NCBI RefSeq assembly: GCF_042686175.1
Contig: NZ_JBHUOR010000136.1
Coordinates: 1-62,183 of the forward strand
Direction of reading: 5' to 3'
DNA: 62,183 bases
Source of the DNA: Kurthia populi
Lineage (GTDB): Bacteria; Bacillota; Bacilli; Bacillales_A; Planococcaceae
Within the stretch, counting starts at the first letter, position 1, and the number at the start of each line of letters is the position of its first letter. The notes under the pieces were generated by a model. The model saw only the letters and a program-made list of their open reading frames with translations, was not told the DNA's origin and searched no databases. The position numbers were made by a program, and so were the translations under genes. Below, piece by piece: positions 16,205-25,071 of the stretch.

Positions 16205-16335
16205 AGTATAAGCAGGAATGTCGTATCATCGGTCGTGCGAAGCACCCGTTTAGCCATACAGATATTAAATTAATTAAGGGGCTTTTTGACAAAGCGGTGG
16301 CGTCAAAAGTTTTATATGAAAATGCGTTCAACTAG
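16195..16335 (+). pseudogene. Orphan coding fragment downstream of the dehydrogenase
   Basis: A 46-codon open frame with no start codon or ribosome binding site overlaps the dehydrogenase stop and ends at TAG (16333-16335). It has protein-like composition: YKQECRIIGRAKHP, HTDIKLIKGLFDK, ASKVLYENAFN. It could be the 3' end of a gene whose 5' part was lost by deletion. I do not recognise the family, and chance cannot be excluded. Confidence 0.35.
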
Positions 16336-16340
16336 TATCG

Positions 16341-16859
16341 TCAGTCATAATCCTGTCGAAATGGTTTAATACGAAATAATACAACAGCTTTAACATCCTT
16401 ACGCATATCAATGGCACTAAAAACGCGTGAATCTGTGGAGTGATTGCGGTTATCACCCATTACAAATAAATGGTTTTCAGGTACTGTAATAGATAGATGT
16501 GTATCGATCATGCGTTCTTTAATATATGGCTCTTCAATACGCTCTTTGTTGCGATAAAGTTGATTGTTACGAATAACGAGCACGTCACCAGGGAGGCCAA
16601 TGACGCGCTTAATGTATAATTCATGTCCAGGAATTGTAGAGGCATCGAGAATGACAATATCATTATAGTGCGGGGCATTCCATTTATAGGCCAGCTGACT
16701 CGTAATAAACTTATCGCCATCATGAATGGAGTTTTCCATACTCTTACCGTTTACAATAACAGAGCCAATACTATAATGAATAAAGAGCGTCAAAGAAATG
16801 AGCAATAGCATACTAAAAAAAAGAATATATAGCCAACGTTTTTCACGAATTATTTGCAT
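16341..16859 (-). CDS. lepB: Signal peptidase I
   Basis: A type I signal peptidase of 172 residues. It has one N-terminal membrane anchor (about 8-30), the nucleophile Ser40 in VNGKSMENSI, the general base Lys84 in LYIKRVIGLPGD, and the C-terminal box MGDNRNHSTDSR. It removes Sec and Tat signal peptides on the outside of the membrane. The single anchor is the Gram-positive SipS-type layout. A GGGAGG-type site precedes the ATG. The exported proteins in this window (subtilase, NlpC/P60, phosphoesterase) would be substrates of this class. Confidence 0.92.
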   Translation of the reverse strand: MQIIREKRWLYILFFSMLLLISLTLFIHYSIGSVIVNGKSMENSIHDGDKFITSQLAYKWNAPHYNDIVILDASTIPGHELYIKRVIGLPGDVLVIRNNQLYRNKERIEEPYIKERMIDTHLSITVPENHLFVMGDNRNHSTDSRVFSAIDMRKDVKAVVLFRIKPFRQDYD

Positions 16860-16960
16860 AGGGTTGCCTCCCTTGTTCTCCGAAAATAGAGTATGGTATG
16901 GTTAATAGTACTTACTGTATACCACAAAATACAGAGGATTATGCGAAGCAGGGGGAATGA

Positions 16961-17821
16961 ATGATGGCAAAAGTGTTAGTAATCGGAGGAACGCGCTTTT
17001 TCGGCAAACATTTAGTCGAAAAGCTTGTACAACAAGGTCATGATGTGACAATTGCAACACGCGGACAGCATGATAATCCATTTGATGAGCGTGTTCATCA
17101 TACAATACTAGATCGTACAAATAGTAGCGAGTTACGCGAAGCTTTTGAAGGAACGGTGTATGATATTGTGTACGACAATATTTGTTATACGCCAAAGGAA
17201 GCAATGGAGCTTTGCGCTATTTTAAATGACCATACGACGCGTCTTATTTTCACATCAACGATGTCTGTTTATGAAGCGGATGGTGTAGCGAAACGTGAAG
17301 AAGATTTTAATGCTATGAATTACATCTATGATTTAATTCCTTCACAGCAGCATAGTTATGCGGAAGGTAAACGTCAGGCAGAAGCTGTGTTTGAAGATTA
17401 CGCTAATTTTCCAGTTGTCGCTGTACGATTCCCAATTGTCATGGGTGAGGATGATTATACAAGTCGTTTAAGTTATTACGTAGAGCATATTGAGCAGGGT
17501 GAAGCGATAGAATTTGTTAATCTTGATGCTGAAATGTCATTTATTTTGGCAGACGAGGCTGCAGAATTTCTTTACTGGGCAGGTTTTGCTAATATTGAAG
17601 GTCCCTATAATGCTACAGCAAATGGTAAAATTTCAATGCGTAAATTAATACAAACTATTGAACAAGTGGTTGACAAAGAAGCAATTATTGTTGAGGGGAC
17701 TTCACCTTATAGCATTCCAGCATCTTGGTATATGACAAATGCTAAAGCGACAGAAGCAGGTTTTACGTTTACACAATTAACAGATTGGCTAAAGCCATTA
17801 ATCGAAAAAATTGCTAAATAA
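16961..17821 (+). CDS. NAD(P)-dependent epimerase/dehydratase-like SDR protein
   Basis: The N-terminal Rossmann motif is VIGGTRFFGKHLV (GGxxFxG). The frame contains the extended-SDR active-site pair, Ser/Thr in FTSTMSVY and YxxxK as YAEGK (about 144-148). At 286 residues it fits the extended or atypical SDR family that acts on nucleotide sugars or as isoflavone-reductase-like oxidoreductases. The substrate cannot be told. Two ATGs in tandem (16961 and 16964) follow a run of five G. It is a single gene ending at repeat copy B. Confidence 0.8.
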   Translation: MMAKVLVIGGTRFFGKHLVEKLVQQGHDVTIATRGQHDNPFDERVHHTILDRTNSSELREAFEGTVYDIVYDNICYTPKEAMELCAILNDHTTRLIFTSTMSVYEADGVAKREEDFNAMNYIYDLIPSQQHSYAEGKRQAEAVFEDYANFPVVAVRFPIVMGEDDYTSRLSYYVEHIEQGEAIEFVNLDAEMSFILADEAAEFLYWAGFANIEGPYNATANGKISMRKLIQTIEQVVDKEAIIVEGTSPYSIPASWYMTNAKATEAGFTFTQLTDWLKPLIEKIAK

Positions 17822-17822
17822 T

Positions 17823-17964
17823 AAAAAGAGGCTGGGACATACGTGTAAAAATAACCGTTCCTATGAGCATAAGAAAAACCGGAGCCGCGCCACAGTGCGG
17901 TTTCGGTTTTTCGTTGTGAACACTAAAAAAGGAAAATGACGTATTTTGCCCCAGTGTCTTTTTT
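17823..17964 (+). repeat. Dispersed palindromic repeat, copy B (full length)
   Basis: Left end AAAAAGAGGCTGGGACATACG, central hairpin (AAAACCGgAgCCGCGC ... GCGGTTTCGGTTTT), right end GCCCCAGTGTCTTTTTT. It aligns end to end with the reverse complement of copy D. It lies between the SDR gene and the convergent DUF3817 gene. Confidence 0.85.
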
Positions 17965-18283
17965 AAGCATTTATTTTAGCTGCATAATATTTCTCGCCAG
18001 CTTGTTTAATATATTTATCGAAAATGAAATTTCCAAAGGGAATAAATGCAACTACGCCTGCAATTAGGCTATAAATAATATGCCAGCGAATACGTAATTG
18101 TACAATAGCAATTGCAATAATATAGGTTACAAAAATCGCGCCGTGAAGACTACCTACAATCGTTACAACAATCGGTAATCCAGCAAAATATTTTAATGGC
18201 ATCGCAATGAGCAATAGTACAAGAAGCGAAATACCATCTGCAATCCCCATTACACGTAGAAATCGGATTTCTTTTGGTTCCAA
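17963..18283 (-). CDS. DUF3817 membrane protein
   Basis: A 106-residue protein with three hydrophobic segments. It opens with the DUF3817 signature RVMGIADGISLLVLLLIAMP, then GSLHGAIFVTYIIA and FIPFGNFIFDKYI. B. subtilis has a homologue called YdzA. The family also occurs fused or next to transporters, but no activity is established. The stop overlaps the end of repeat copy B. Confidence 0.8.
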   Translation of the reverse strand: MEPKEIRFLRVMGIADGISLLVLLLIAMPLKYFAGLPIVVTIVGSLHGAIFVTYIIAIAIVQLRIRWHIIYSLIAGVVAFIPFGNFIFDKYIKQAGEKYYAAKINA

Positions 18284-18509
18284 GGAATAAACCCCTCTCT
18301 ATTAAAAAACTAAATTTATTATAAAACAGTTATATGAACGGAATATGAACGCCATTGGAATTTACGTCAAAAGTCATATTATCATCAAAAAAATTCTATA
18401 AAATGGATGAAATGCAAGGAAAAACTTAAAACATATATCATCTTCCTGTTATTTTCTTTATAATAGGAAAAGGAGTGAAAACTACCAATATAATTATAGG
18501 GGGATTTAC

Positions 18510-20996
18510 ATGAAAAAAAGTAGTGTATGGTTAGCTATTTTAGTACTAATCATTAGTGTGCTTTTGCCAACTGTGCGGGTTGCAAATGCAAGTGCCGTAA
18601 CTGATGCAGATTTAGCAAATGCTATTAAGCTAGGCGATAATACCACAATTGATGAAACATTTAACGAAGCCGGAGTTAAATGGTTTAAATATAAACCAAC
18701 GGCAAGTGATATTAAAAAGCATTCACACGTAAAATTAACACTGAAAAGTGATTATATTTTAAATGTCACAATGTTTTCAAGTGCTGAGAAAGCACAAAAT
18801 AACGAGGCATATGAACAATATGTAGCTGGAACTGTCGAAAACGGTAAAGCAATTATCAAATTTCCATATGCTTGGGATGAAACGTATTATATTAAAGTAG
18901 AGTACAGTGGCTTTATGGATGACGGATCGATGGCCGGTGAACCGGCAACAGAAGATGGCGTGACGGATGAAGAAATGCAAGTGCCGACAGTAGCATATAC
19001 ACTAACTGCACAACCTGTTACATTAGCGCCGGCAACCGAGTTATCAAGTGGCAATGCGTGCCCAGTAGAGCTTGGCGTTGACGGGAAAAAAGATGCGAAA
19101 ACGATGCTATCAGATATTCGCGTTTTCCGTGATGGTATTTTATCAAAAACAGCAGATGGTCGCGAACTATCAGCATTGTATTATAAAGCAGCGCCATTTT
19201 TAGCTGCAAAATTACTAACAGATAGCAGCTTAAAACAAACGGTATACAAACATTTAGTAACGATTCAACCGCTTGTGAAAGATATGAATAAAAACGGGGC
19301 AGCAAGTACGCGCGTGATTACGAAATCAGAGGCACAAGCGATTCAAGCATTATTTGATATCACATTCAATAATGTTCCAGCAACATTACAACAAAAGATG
19401 ACAACGACAGCGAAGAAGGTTGGCTTAACAGATGGTTTAGCTGGTGAAGATTTAGCGGATGTTGTGAAGCAAGCAACAGGCGAATTAACGAAAAAATCGT
19501 CAAAAAATAAATTTATTGTAAAATTGAAAGATGGCTATTCATTTACTAAATTTAAACAGCAAGCAACGGGTAAAACGACAGCTTCTACATTAGCTGTAAA
19601 AAATAATGAAATTTTAGAAGATACGTACGTAATCGAACTAGAGCCTCAGGATGCGTCAATGTCGATGAAGGCACAGCAAGCAACGACAGCGAAAACAGCC
19701 ACGCAAATTGAGAAGATGGCGGCTGTTGAATATGTAGAGCCGGTTACAACCTATCATGCACTTGCAGCAGATATTCAATATCCATATCAATGGTCACTTC
19801 AAAACACAGGTTCTGAAGGAATTACTGGAGCAGATGTAAGCAATGTAAGATTACAAAAATTAGTCAATGCAACAGCTTTAAAAACGACAACAATTGCGGT
19901 TGTAGATACGGGTGTTGATAATACATTAGCGGATTTAAAAAATGTTGTGTTAATGAATAAAGGACGTAACTATGTTGATCGCCAGCAAACAGCGCTTGAC
20001 GATAATGGTCATGGTACACATGTATCGGGTATTATTGCTGCGCAAGCAACAAATGGTTACTCAATGCGTGGTATTAACCAACATACAAAAATCCTACCTG
20101 TAAAAGTGTTAGATGAATCAGGTAGTGGCTCACTTGAAAGTATTGCGTTAGGTATTAAATATGCGGTTGACCAAGGCGCTAAAGTAATCAACCTAAGCTT
20201 AGGTGGTTCTTATAGCCGTACCATTGAAGCTGCACTAAAATATGCACATGCTAAAAATGTGGCAATTATTGTTGCGAGCGGGAATGACGGTACAGAAGGT
20301 ATCTCATATCCAGGGTCATCACGTTATGTGATTTCAGTGGGTGCTACAAGCCCGCTTGATGTCGTATCCGATTATTCAAATTATAGTCATAAATTAGATT
20401 TAGTAGCACCTGGATCGAATATACCAAGTCTTGTACCAAATGGTAATGTCACATATATGAGTGGGACATCGATGGCCACACCACATGTAGCAGCGGTTGT
20501 TGGGCTACTAAAAAGTACTAATCCTTCCATGAAGATTGGTCAAATTCGTACGGTATTACATGAATCGTCGAAAAATGTTGCCTTTGAAGAAAGAGACAAT
20601 GATGGTACATCAAGTGATGATGATATTTTAAACTTAATTGGTGGCTCGGGTGATTATGAAGATTACGAAGAGGAAGCTACTTATAAGTTAGCAGTAGGAA
20701 AAGACTTAGTGTCTGGTTATGGGCGTCTTAATGGATTCAATGCATTAAGTACAGCGGTATTAAAGACAAACATTGCGAAAACAACTAAACCAACTGTTTT
20801 ATCAGGTAAAGCTTTAGCTGGGTCAAAAATTGTTGTCAAAAAAGGTAGCAAAGTGTTAGCAACGAAGAAAGTTCCTTCAAATGGTAAATTCAATATCAAA
20901 TTAGCAAAACAAAAAAATAAACAAAAGTTAACGGTTGTGGTTACAAATAAAGCAACAACTGCTAAAGCAGTATTAGCTGTTTATGTGAAAAAATAA
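18510..20996 (+). CDS. Secreted subtilisin-family (S8) serine protease
   Basis: An 828-residue exported protease. It has a signal peptide ending near ANASA (29), a PPC-like beta domain (about 30-135), a helical region (190-325), and an I9-type propeptide (about 333-410, KFIVKLKDGYSFTKF). The catalytic domain (about 425-750) has D466 (IAVVDTGVD), H501 (DNGHGTHVSG), oxyanion N592 (SGNDG) and S654 (GTSMATPHV). An acidic insert (DDNDGTSSDDD... and GDYEDYEEE) between Ser and the domain end may bind calcium. The C-terminus (755-828) looks like a bacterial Ig-like module rich in Lys. TAGGGGG precedes the ATG. It is a single gene with a terminator. Confidence 0.93.
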   Translation: MKKSSVWLAILVLIISVLLPTVRVANASAVTDADLANAIKLGDNTTIDETFNEAGVKWFKYKPTASDIKKHSHVKLTLKSDYILNVTMFSSAEKAQNNEAYEQYVAGTVENGKAIIKFPYAWDETYYIKVEYSGFMDDGSMAGEPATEDGVTDEEMQVPTVAYTLTAQPVTLAPATELSSGNACPVELGVDGKKDAKTMLSDIRVFRDGILSKTADGRELSALYYKAAPFLAAKLLTDSSLKQTVYKHLVTIQPLVKDMNKNGAASTRVITKSEAQAIQALFDITFNNVPATLQQKMTTTAKKVGLTDGLAGEDLADVVKQATGELTKKSSKNKFIVKLKDGYSFTKFKQQATGKTTASTLAVKNNEILEDTYVIELEPQDASMSMKAQQATTAKTATQIEKMAAVEYVEPVTTYHALAADIQYPYQWSLQNTGSEGITGADVSNVRLQKLVNATALKTTTIAVVDTGVDNTLADLKNVVLMNKGRNYVDRQQTALDDNGHGTHVSGIIAAQATNGYSMRGINQHTKILPVKVLDESGSGSLESIALGIKYAVDQGAKVINLSLGGSYSRTIEAALKYAHAKNVAIIVASGNDGTEGISYPGSSRYVISVGATSPLDVVSDYSNYSHKLDLVAPGSNIPSLVPNGNVTYMSGTSMATPHVAAVVGLLKSTNPSMKIGQIRTVLHESSKNVAFEERDNDGTSSDDDILNLIGGSGDYEDYEEEATYKLAVGKDLVSGYGRLNGFNALSTAVLKTNIAKTTKPTVLSGKALAGSKIVVKKGSKVLATKKVPSNGKFNIKLAKQKNKQKLTVVVTNKATTAKAVLAVYVKK

Positions 20997-21001
20997 TAAC
21001 G

Positions 21002-21041
21002 AAAAGCGATCATTCTCTAAGAAGAGAATAGTCGCTTTTTT
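21002..21041 (+). terminator. Subtilase-gene terminator
   Basis: AAAAGCGA and CATTCTC pair with GAGAAT and TCGCTTTT, followed by T. Confidence 0.8.
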
Positions 21042-21099
21042 AATAGGTTTAAATGTAATAATTTGTTATAATAGCGTAAATTATACAGAGGTGAATGAG

Positions 21100-21393
21100 A
21101 TGACGTATCGAGAAATTCAGTTATTTATTGTTCAAAAAATTTTAGATGAGCAAGCATCAAAGGCAGAAGTTTTTTTAGAATTGAAGGACCAGGGTGAGGA
21201 AATAAGTTATCGCCAAATTGAGCGTCTATTAGAAAGTGAGGGTATTGTTTTTCACGAAAAATCATCGCGCTGGATTCGCTGTAAACCTTATTATTCTGTT
21301 GAGTCAATTATTGAAGATACGGAGTCACTTGCGGCAGAACAGGATATGACGTTAGAGGAATATCTTGAAAAAGTGTTACAACATCGGAGGTAG
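21100..21393 (+). CDS. Small acidic helical protein, possible HTH, unknown
   Basis: A 97-residue protein. Residues 1-65 (YREIQLFIVQKILDEQASKA ... YRQIERLLESEGI) look like a small winged-helix or DnaD-like fold, and the C-terminus is acidic. AGAGGTG lies 6 bases before the ATG at 21100; the GTG at 21091 is part of that site. It is followed two bases later by the GrpB-family gene, so the two form an operon. No family recognised. Confidence 0.6.
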   Translation: MTYREIQLFIVQKILDEQASKAEVFLELKDQGEEISYRQIERLLESEGIVFHEKSSRWIRCKPYYSVESIIEDTESLAAEQDMTLEEYLEKVLQHRR

Positions 21394-21395
21394 CA

Positions 21396-21920
21396 ATGAG
21401 GAAAATTAATGTCGTACCCTATGATGAGCAGTGGCCGGTGTTATTTGAGTTAGAAAGTCAAAAAATAAAAAGCATTGTTTGTGAAACGTACGTGAACATT
21501 TTGCATATTGGCAGTACATCTGTACCGAAGCTAAGTGCGAAGCCGGTTATTGATATACTATTAATTGTTGAGGATTTAGAGAAACTTAATCAACTAGATG
21601 ATGATTTTAAGCAATTAGGATATGAGACACTTGGTGAATATGGCATTATAGGTCGTCGCTTCTATCGAAAGGGCGGCGATATGCGTACGCATCATATCCA
21701 TGCGTTTCATTATTCAAATATTGTTGAAATCGAGCGGCATATTGCTTTTCGTGATTATTTACGTAGACATCCTGAGCAGAGCCAGCTGTATGAGGCGTTG
21801 AAAAGTCAGTTGGCTGCACGTTTTCCTTATGATAATAACGCCTATTGTGATGGAAAAAATGATTTTATTAAACAATTAGAGCAACAAGCACTTAAATGGA
21901 TGATGGCACAGAAAACATGA
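21396..21920 (+). CDS. GrpB/UPF0157 family nucleotidyltransferase-fold protein
   Basis: The block HIGSTSVPKLSAKPVIDILL (residues 36-55) is the family hallmark. It places the GS and D/E metal-binding motif of the nucleotidyltransferase superfamily, with HHIHAFHYSN and ERHIAFRDYLR following. At 174 residues it has the usual length. Members are often annotated as GrpB or as C-terminal domains of CoaE; no firm activity is known. It starts 2 bases after the preceding small gene, with GGAGG overlapping that gene's end. Confidence 0.88.
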   Translation: MRKINVVPYDEQWPVLFELESQKIKSIVCETYVNILHIGSTSVPKLSAKPVIDILLIVEDLEKLNQLDDDFKQLGYETLGEYGIIGRRFYRKGGDMRTHHIHAFHYSNIVEIERHIAFRDYLRRHPEQSQLYEALKSQLAARFPYDNNAYCDGKNDFIKQLEQQALKWMMAQKT

Positions 21921-21978
21921 AAAACCCCTCTTAGGTAGAGGGGGTCTATACAGTGTTTAGAATAGTTGACTGCTAAGA

Positions 21979-22743
21979 TTACATGCGTTTGTAGCCGACG
22001 AAGTGATCGCCCCAGTATGCGCCGTGAATATCATCCACTTGTACGCCGCCTGAAGCAGCACTTACCATTTGACCGTTACCTACATAGATACCTACGTGAG
22101 AAATGCCGGCTTTATACGTGTCTTTAAAGAATACTAAATCGCCAACTTGAGGTGTTGACACAGATGTACCCATGCTATAGTAGCCAGCTGAAGTAGCATA
22201 GCCGATATTTGCGCCAGCTTGTTGTGCTGCATAGTAAACTAAACCAGAACAGTCAAAGCCACCTGGAGCTTTACCAGCCCATTTATAAGGTGTGCCAACT
22301 TGTGCTAATGCTACTTTTGCTGCACCTGCCATACCTGTTGCAGAAGCTTGTGTAGTTGTAGAAGCTTGTGTTGAACGTTTATATTGTGGTGTTGAAGCTG
22401 TGCTATTTGATGTTTTTGTCACAGCTTGTGTTGATGCTTTTACAGTACCTTTTACTTTTAATGTTTGACCTGTATAAATCGTTGTAGAAGATAAGCCATT
22501 TAATGCCATAATATTTTTGTAAGATGTGCCAAATTTAGAGGCAATTGCACCTAGAGTATCACCTTGTTTTACAGTGTATGTATTTGAAGATGAAGTTGTT
22601 GTTTTATATGAAGTTGTTTTATACGTTGTTTTTGGGGCAGCACCACCGTCATTTGCCATAGCTGATGCATTAAAACCACCTGTTGCTGAGAATAACATAC
22701 CCGTTAATGCTAATGAAGAAAAGATTTTTGCTTTTGTATTCAT
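21979..22743 (-). CDS. Secreted LysM-NlpC/P60 peptidoglycan endopeptidase
   Basis: A 254-residue exported cell-wall hydrolase. It has a signal peptide (1-28, ending NASA), one LysM domain (about 55-98, YTVKQGDTLGAIASKFG), a Ser/Thr linker and an NlpC/P60 domain (about 136-254). The catalytic Cys165 is in FDCSGLVYY and His216 in ISHVGIYVG; the third polar residue is probably His240 in DDIHGAYW. Family members cut the gamma-D-Glu to diamino acid bond in stem peptides, during growth or cell separation. AAAGGAG precedes the ATG. It is a single gene. Confidence 0.92.
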   Translation of the reverse strand: MNTKAKIFSSLALTGMLFSATGGFNASAMANDGGAAPKTTYKTTSYKTTTSSSNTYTVKQGDTLGAIASKFGTSYKNIMALNGLSSTTIYTGQTLKVKGTVKASTQAVTKTSNSTASTPQYKRSTQASTTTQASATGMAGAAKVALAQVGTPYKWAGKAPGGFDCSGLVYYAAQQAGANIGYATSAGYYSMGTSVSTPQVGDLVFFKDTYKAGISHVGIYVGNGQMVSAASGGVQVDDIHGAYWGDHFVGYKRM

Positions 22744-22997
22744 GAATCAATGAACTCCTTTTTCGTACTTGTTTTTTATTACAAACACATCATATATCGA
22801 ATTCATAACAATACTATTATGTGAATATGTTAAAAATATGACAAAAAGTTATCATTTTAATCTGACTGTTAAAATTGACATATCGTCATCGTTTTGTAAT
22901 GAAAATGCGACTATTTTGTTATTGTATGAAACTATTTGGATATGTTATGTGTTTTGTTAGAAAAATAGTTTTAGCATCATAAGAAAAAGAATTGCAT
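22744..22997. other. Promoter region of the NlpC/P60 gene
   Basis: About 250 AT-rich bases between the cell-wall hydrolase start and the terminator at 22998. No gene-like frame is visible; the 63-codon plus-strand frame has poor composition. It presumably holds the promoter, which I cannot fix. Confidence 0.45.
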
Positions 22998-23046
22998 AAA
23001 AAAGGTTCTCTTCAAAGACGTAAGATCTTTAGAAGAGAACCTTTTT
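22998..23046 (-). terminator. gabD terminator
   Basis: AAAGGTTCTCTT pairs with AAGAGAACCTTTT. On the minus strand the stem is followed by TTTTT. It lies 12 bases after the gabD stop. Confidence 0.85.
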
Positions 23047-23057
23047 ATACGTAGTAA

Positions 23058-24503
23058 TTAGTCATGAATACAAACAGATTTAGCATAAACATACTCATGA
23101 ATACCTTCTGTACCATTTTCGCGACCAAAGCCAGAATGTTTTACGCCGCCAAATGGTGTTTCAGCTTGTGAAATCGCCATTGTATTAACACCGACCATTC
23201 CGTATTCAAGTGCACTTGAAAAGCGTGAAATACGTGCGATATTTTTTGAGAAAAAGTAAGAAGCTAAACCAAATTCAGAATCATTTGCTGCTTCTGCTAC
23301 TTCATCATCTGTTTCAAATTCGATTAATGGAATGACTGGACCAAATGTTTCTACATAGTAGATATCCATATCTTTTGTGATACCATCAATGACAGTAGGT
23401 TCAATAAATGGACCATTTGCAAATTTTTCATCTTCAGGACGTTTACCACCATGTAAAATCGTCGCGCCTTTATCAGTCGCATCTTTTAACTGTGCTTCTA
23501 CATGTTCGCGTGCTTCTTCATTAATTAATGGACCCACTGTTTTATCTTCGATGCCTAAGCCAACTTCAACCGTTTTCATAGCTTCTAATAATTTCTCAGT
23601 AAATTCTTTTTTCACTGATTTTTGAACGTAAATACGGTTTGGTGAGACACATACTTGACCATTATTACGGAATTTCGCTGTCACAAGGCTTGTTGCAGCT
23701 TGATCTAAATCTGCATCATCAAAGACGATAAATGGTGCATGTCCACCAAGTTCCATAGATACTTTTTTCAATGTACTAGCAGACTGTTCATTTAATAATT
23801 GGCCAACTTCTGTTGAACCTGTGAACGTAATTTTCTTCACCGTGTCATTCGTTGTTAATTCTTTACCGATATCACTTGATTTACCCATCACAACGTTTGC
23901 AACACCTTTTGGTAATCCTGCTTCAACGAATAATTCAGCAAGAGCAAGTGCAGAAAATGGTGTCGCGCTCGCAGGTTTAATAACAACCGTACAACCAGCT
24001 GCCAGTGCAGGAGCAATTTTACGTGCAATCATGTTTGAAGGGAAGTTCCATGGCGTAATTGCGCCAACAACGCCAAGCGGTTGATAAACGGTTAAGAAAT
24101 GATGTTCACTTGGAGCGGGAATCGCACGACCATATAAGCGACGAGCTTCTTCTGCGTTCCAATGGAAAGAATCTGCAGAGGTTTGAACTTCTACTTTTGA
24201 TTGAGAGAGTGGTTTTCCTTGTTCCAGTGTCATGATAAGCGCAAGGCGATCGAGGTTTTCTTCTATTAAAGAGCCAATTTTGTGTAAAATACGCGCGCGC
24301 TCTTTAGGATCCGTTGCAGCCCAGCCAGCAAAAGCTCCCTCTGCATAGGCAATAGCCTCAGCTGTCTCTTTTGTGCCACCTTGTGCAATATCAGCAATTT
24401 TTTCACCTGTAGATGGATTGTACACAGCAACAGCATCTTCGCTACCATCCACCCATTCGCCATTGATAAATAGTTGATTGTTTACTTCTGGAAAATTCAT
24501 CAT
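23058..24503 (-). CDS. gabD: Succinate-semialdehyde dehydrogenase (NAD(P)+)
   Basis: A 481-residue aldehyde dehydrogenase. The active-site Glu251 is in SMELGGHAPF and the nucleophile Cys285 in NNGQVCVSPNR. Also present are the cofactor block GAITPWNFP and FTGSTEVG. The overall signature (FINGEWV, EQGKPLSQSK, FPSNMIARKIAPALAAGCT) matches the GabD branch, which oxidises succinate semialdehyde to succinate in 4-aminobutyrate breakdown. No GABA transaminase is next to it, so another short-chain semialdehyde is possible. AGGAGGAGAA precedes ATGATG; either ATG may be used. Confidence 0.82.
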   Translation of the reverse strand: MMNFPEVNNQLFINGEWVDGSEDAVAVYNPSTGEKIADIAQGGTKETAEAIAYAEGAFAGWAATDPKERARILHKIGSLIEENLDRLALIMTLEQGKPLSQSKVEVQTSADSFHWNAEEARRLYGRAIPAPSEHHFLTVYQPLGVVGAITPWNFPSNMIARKIAPALAAGCTVVIKPASATPFSALALAELFVEAGLPKGVANVVMGKSSDIGKELTTNDTVKKITFTGSTEVGQLLNEQSASTLKKVSMELGGHAPFIVFDDADLDQAATSLVTAKFRNNGQVCVSPNRIYVQKSVKKEFTEKLLEAMKTVEVGLGIEDKTVGPLINEEAREHVEAQLKDATDKGATILHGGKRPEDEKFANGPFIEPTVIDGITKDMDIYYVETFGPVIPLIEFETDDEVAEAANDSEFGLASYFFSKNIARISRFSSALEYGMVGVNTMAISQAETPFGGVKHSGFGRENGTEGIHEYVYAKSVCIHD

Positions 24504-24594
24504 TTCTCCTCCTTAAAAACATTCTATATTATAGGTCTACCACAAAATGGATGAAATAACCACTCTAATGCTTTTTTAAATATATTTCCATAAT

Positions 24595-24628
24595 AAAAAG
24601 CCTTTCCTATAATGGAAAAGGCTTTTTA
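24595..24628 (-). terminator. Terminator of the GlsB/YeaQ-family gene
   Basis: AAAAAGCCTTTCC pairs with GGAAAAGGCTTTTT (one bulge). A/T flanks allow use on both strands. Confidence 0.8.
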
Positions 24629-24638
24629 TTATGAGCGA

Positions 24639-24896
24639 TTATTTTTTACCGCCAATAGCTTTCATAATAAAGCTTACAATTAAAATTAGTACAATTGTTC
24701 CTAATAAAGTTGGTAAAATGTAGAAGTCGCTAACTTTAGGACCCCAGTCACCAAGAATTAGGCTACCTAGCCAAGCACCAATAATACCAGCAATGATATT
24801 ACCAATAACGCCGCCAGGAATGTCTTTACCAAGAATAAGTCCTGCTAACCATCCTAGAATACCACCAATAATAATGAACCAGATAAATGAAAACAT
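24639..24896 (-). CDS. GlsB/YeaQ/YmgE family stress membrane protein
   Basis: An 85-residue protein with three hydrophobic, Gly-rich helices (FIWFIIIGGILGWLAGLILG, IGNIIAGIIGAWLGSLILG and LLGTIVLILIVSFIMKAIGG). This is the transglycosylase-associated (PF04226) pattern. Homologues in Bacillus are general stress proteins. A sigma-B-type promoter lies upstream at 24931-24955, which fits that class. AAAGGAGG precedes the ATG. The molecular role is unknown. Confidence 0.88.
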   Translation of the reverse strand: MFSFIWFIIIGGILGWLAGLILGKDIPGGVIGNIIAGIIGAWLGSLILGDWGPKVSDFYILPTLLGTIVLILIVSFIMKAIGGKK

Positions 24897-24930
24897 GGTA
24901 AAACCTCCTTTTTGCTGTTATGTAATATAT

Positions 24931-24955
24931 ATTCCCAGTGAAATAATAAATAAAC
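24931..24955 (-). promoter_or_regulatory. Sigma-B-type promoter
   Basis: On the minus strand GTTTAT (-35) and GGGAAT (-10) are 13 bases apart, against the sigma-B consensus GTTTAA-N12-15-GGGWAT. The -10 box ends about 35 bases before the ATG of the GlsB/YeaQ-family gene. Confidence 0.6.
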
Positions 24956-25071
24956 GTTTTTTTTAAAATTTCTTCGTTCATCGAATTATATTACTATTAT
25001 AAATAAGTATATATTTGTAAACGAATCGCCGTTGATACTATAATAAAAGAAATAAGTGAGGAGGGATTTCG

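Noticed and set aside
21923..21946. Hairpin ACCCCTC/GAGGGGGT after the GrpB-family gene
   Set aside because: The stem is plausible but no T run follows on either strand, so it was not listed as a terminator.
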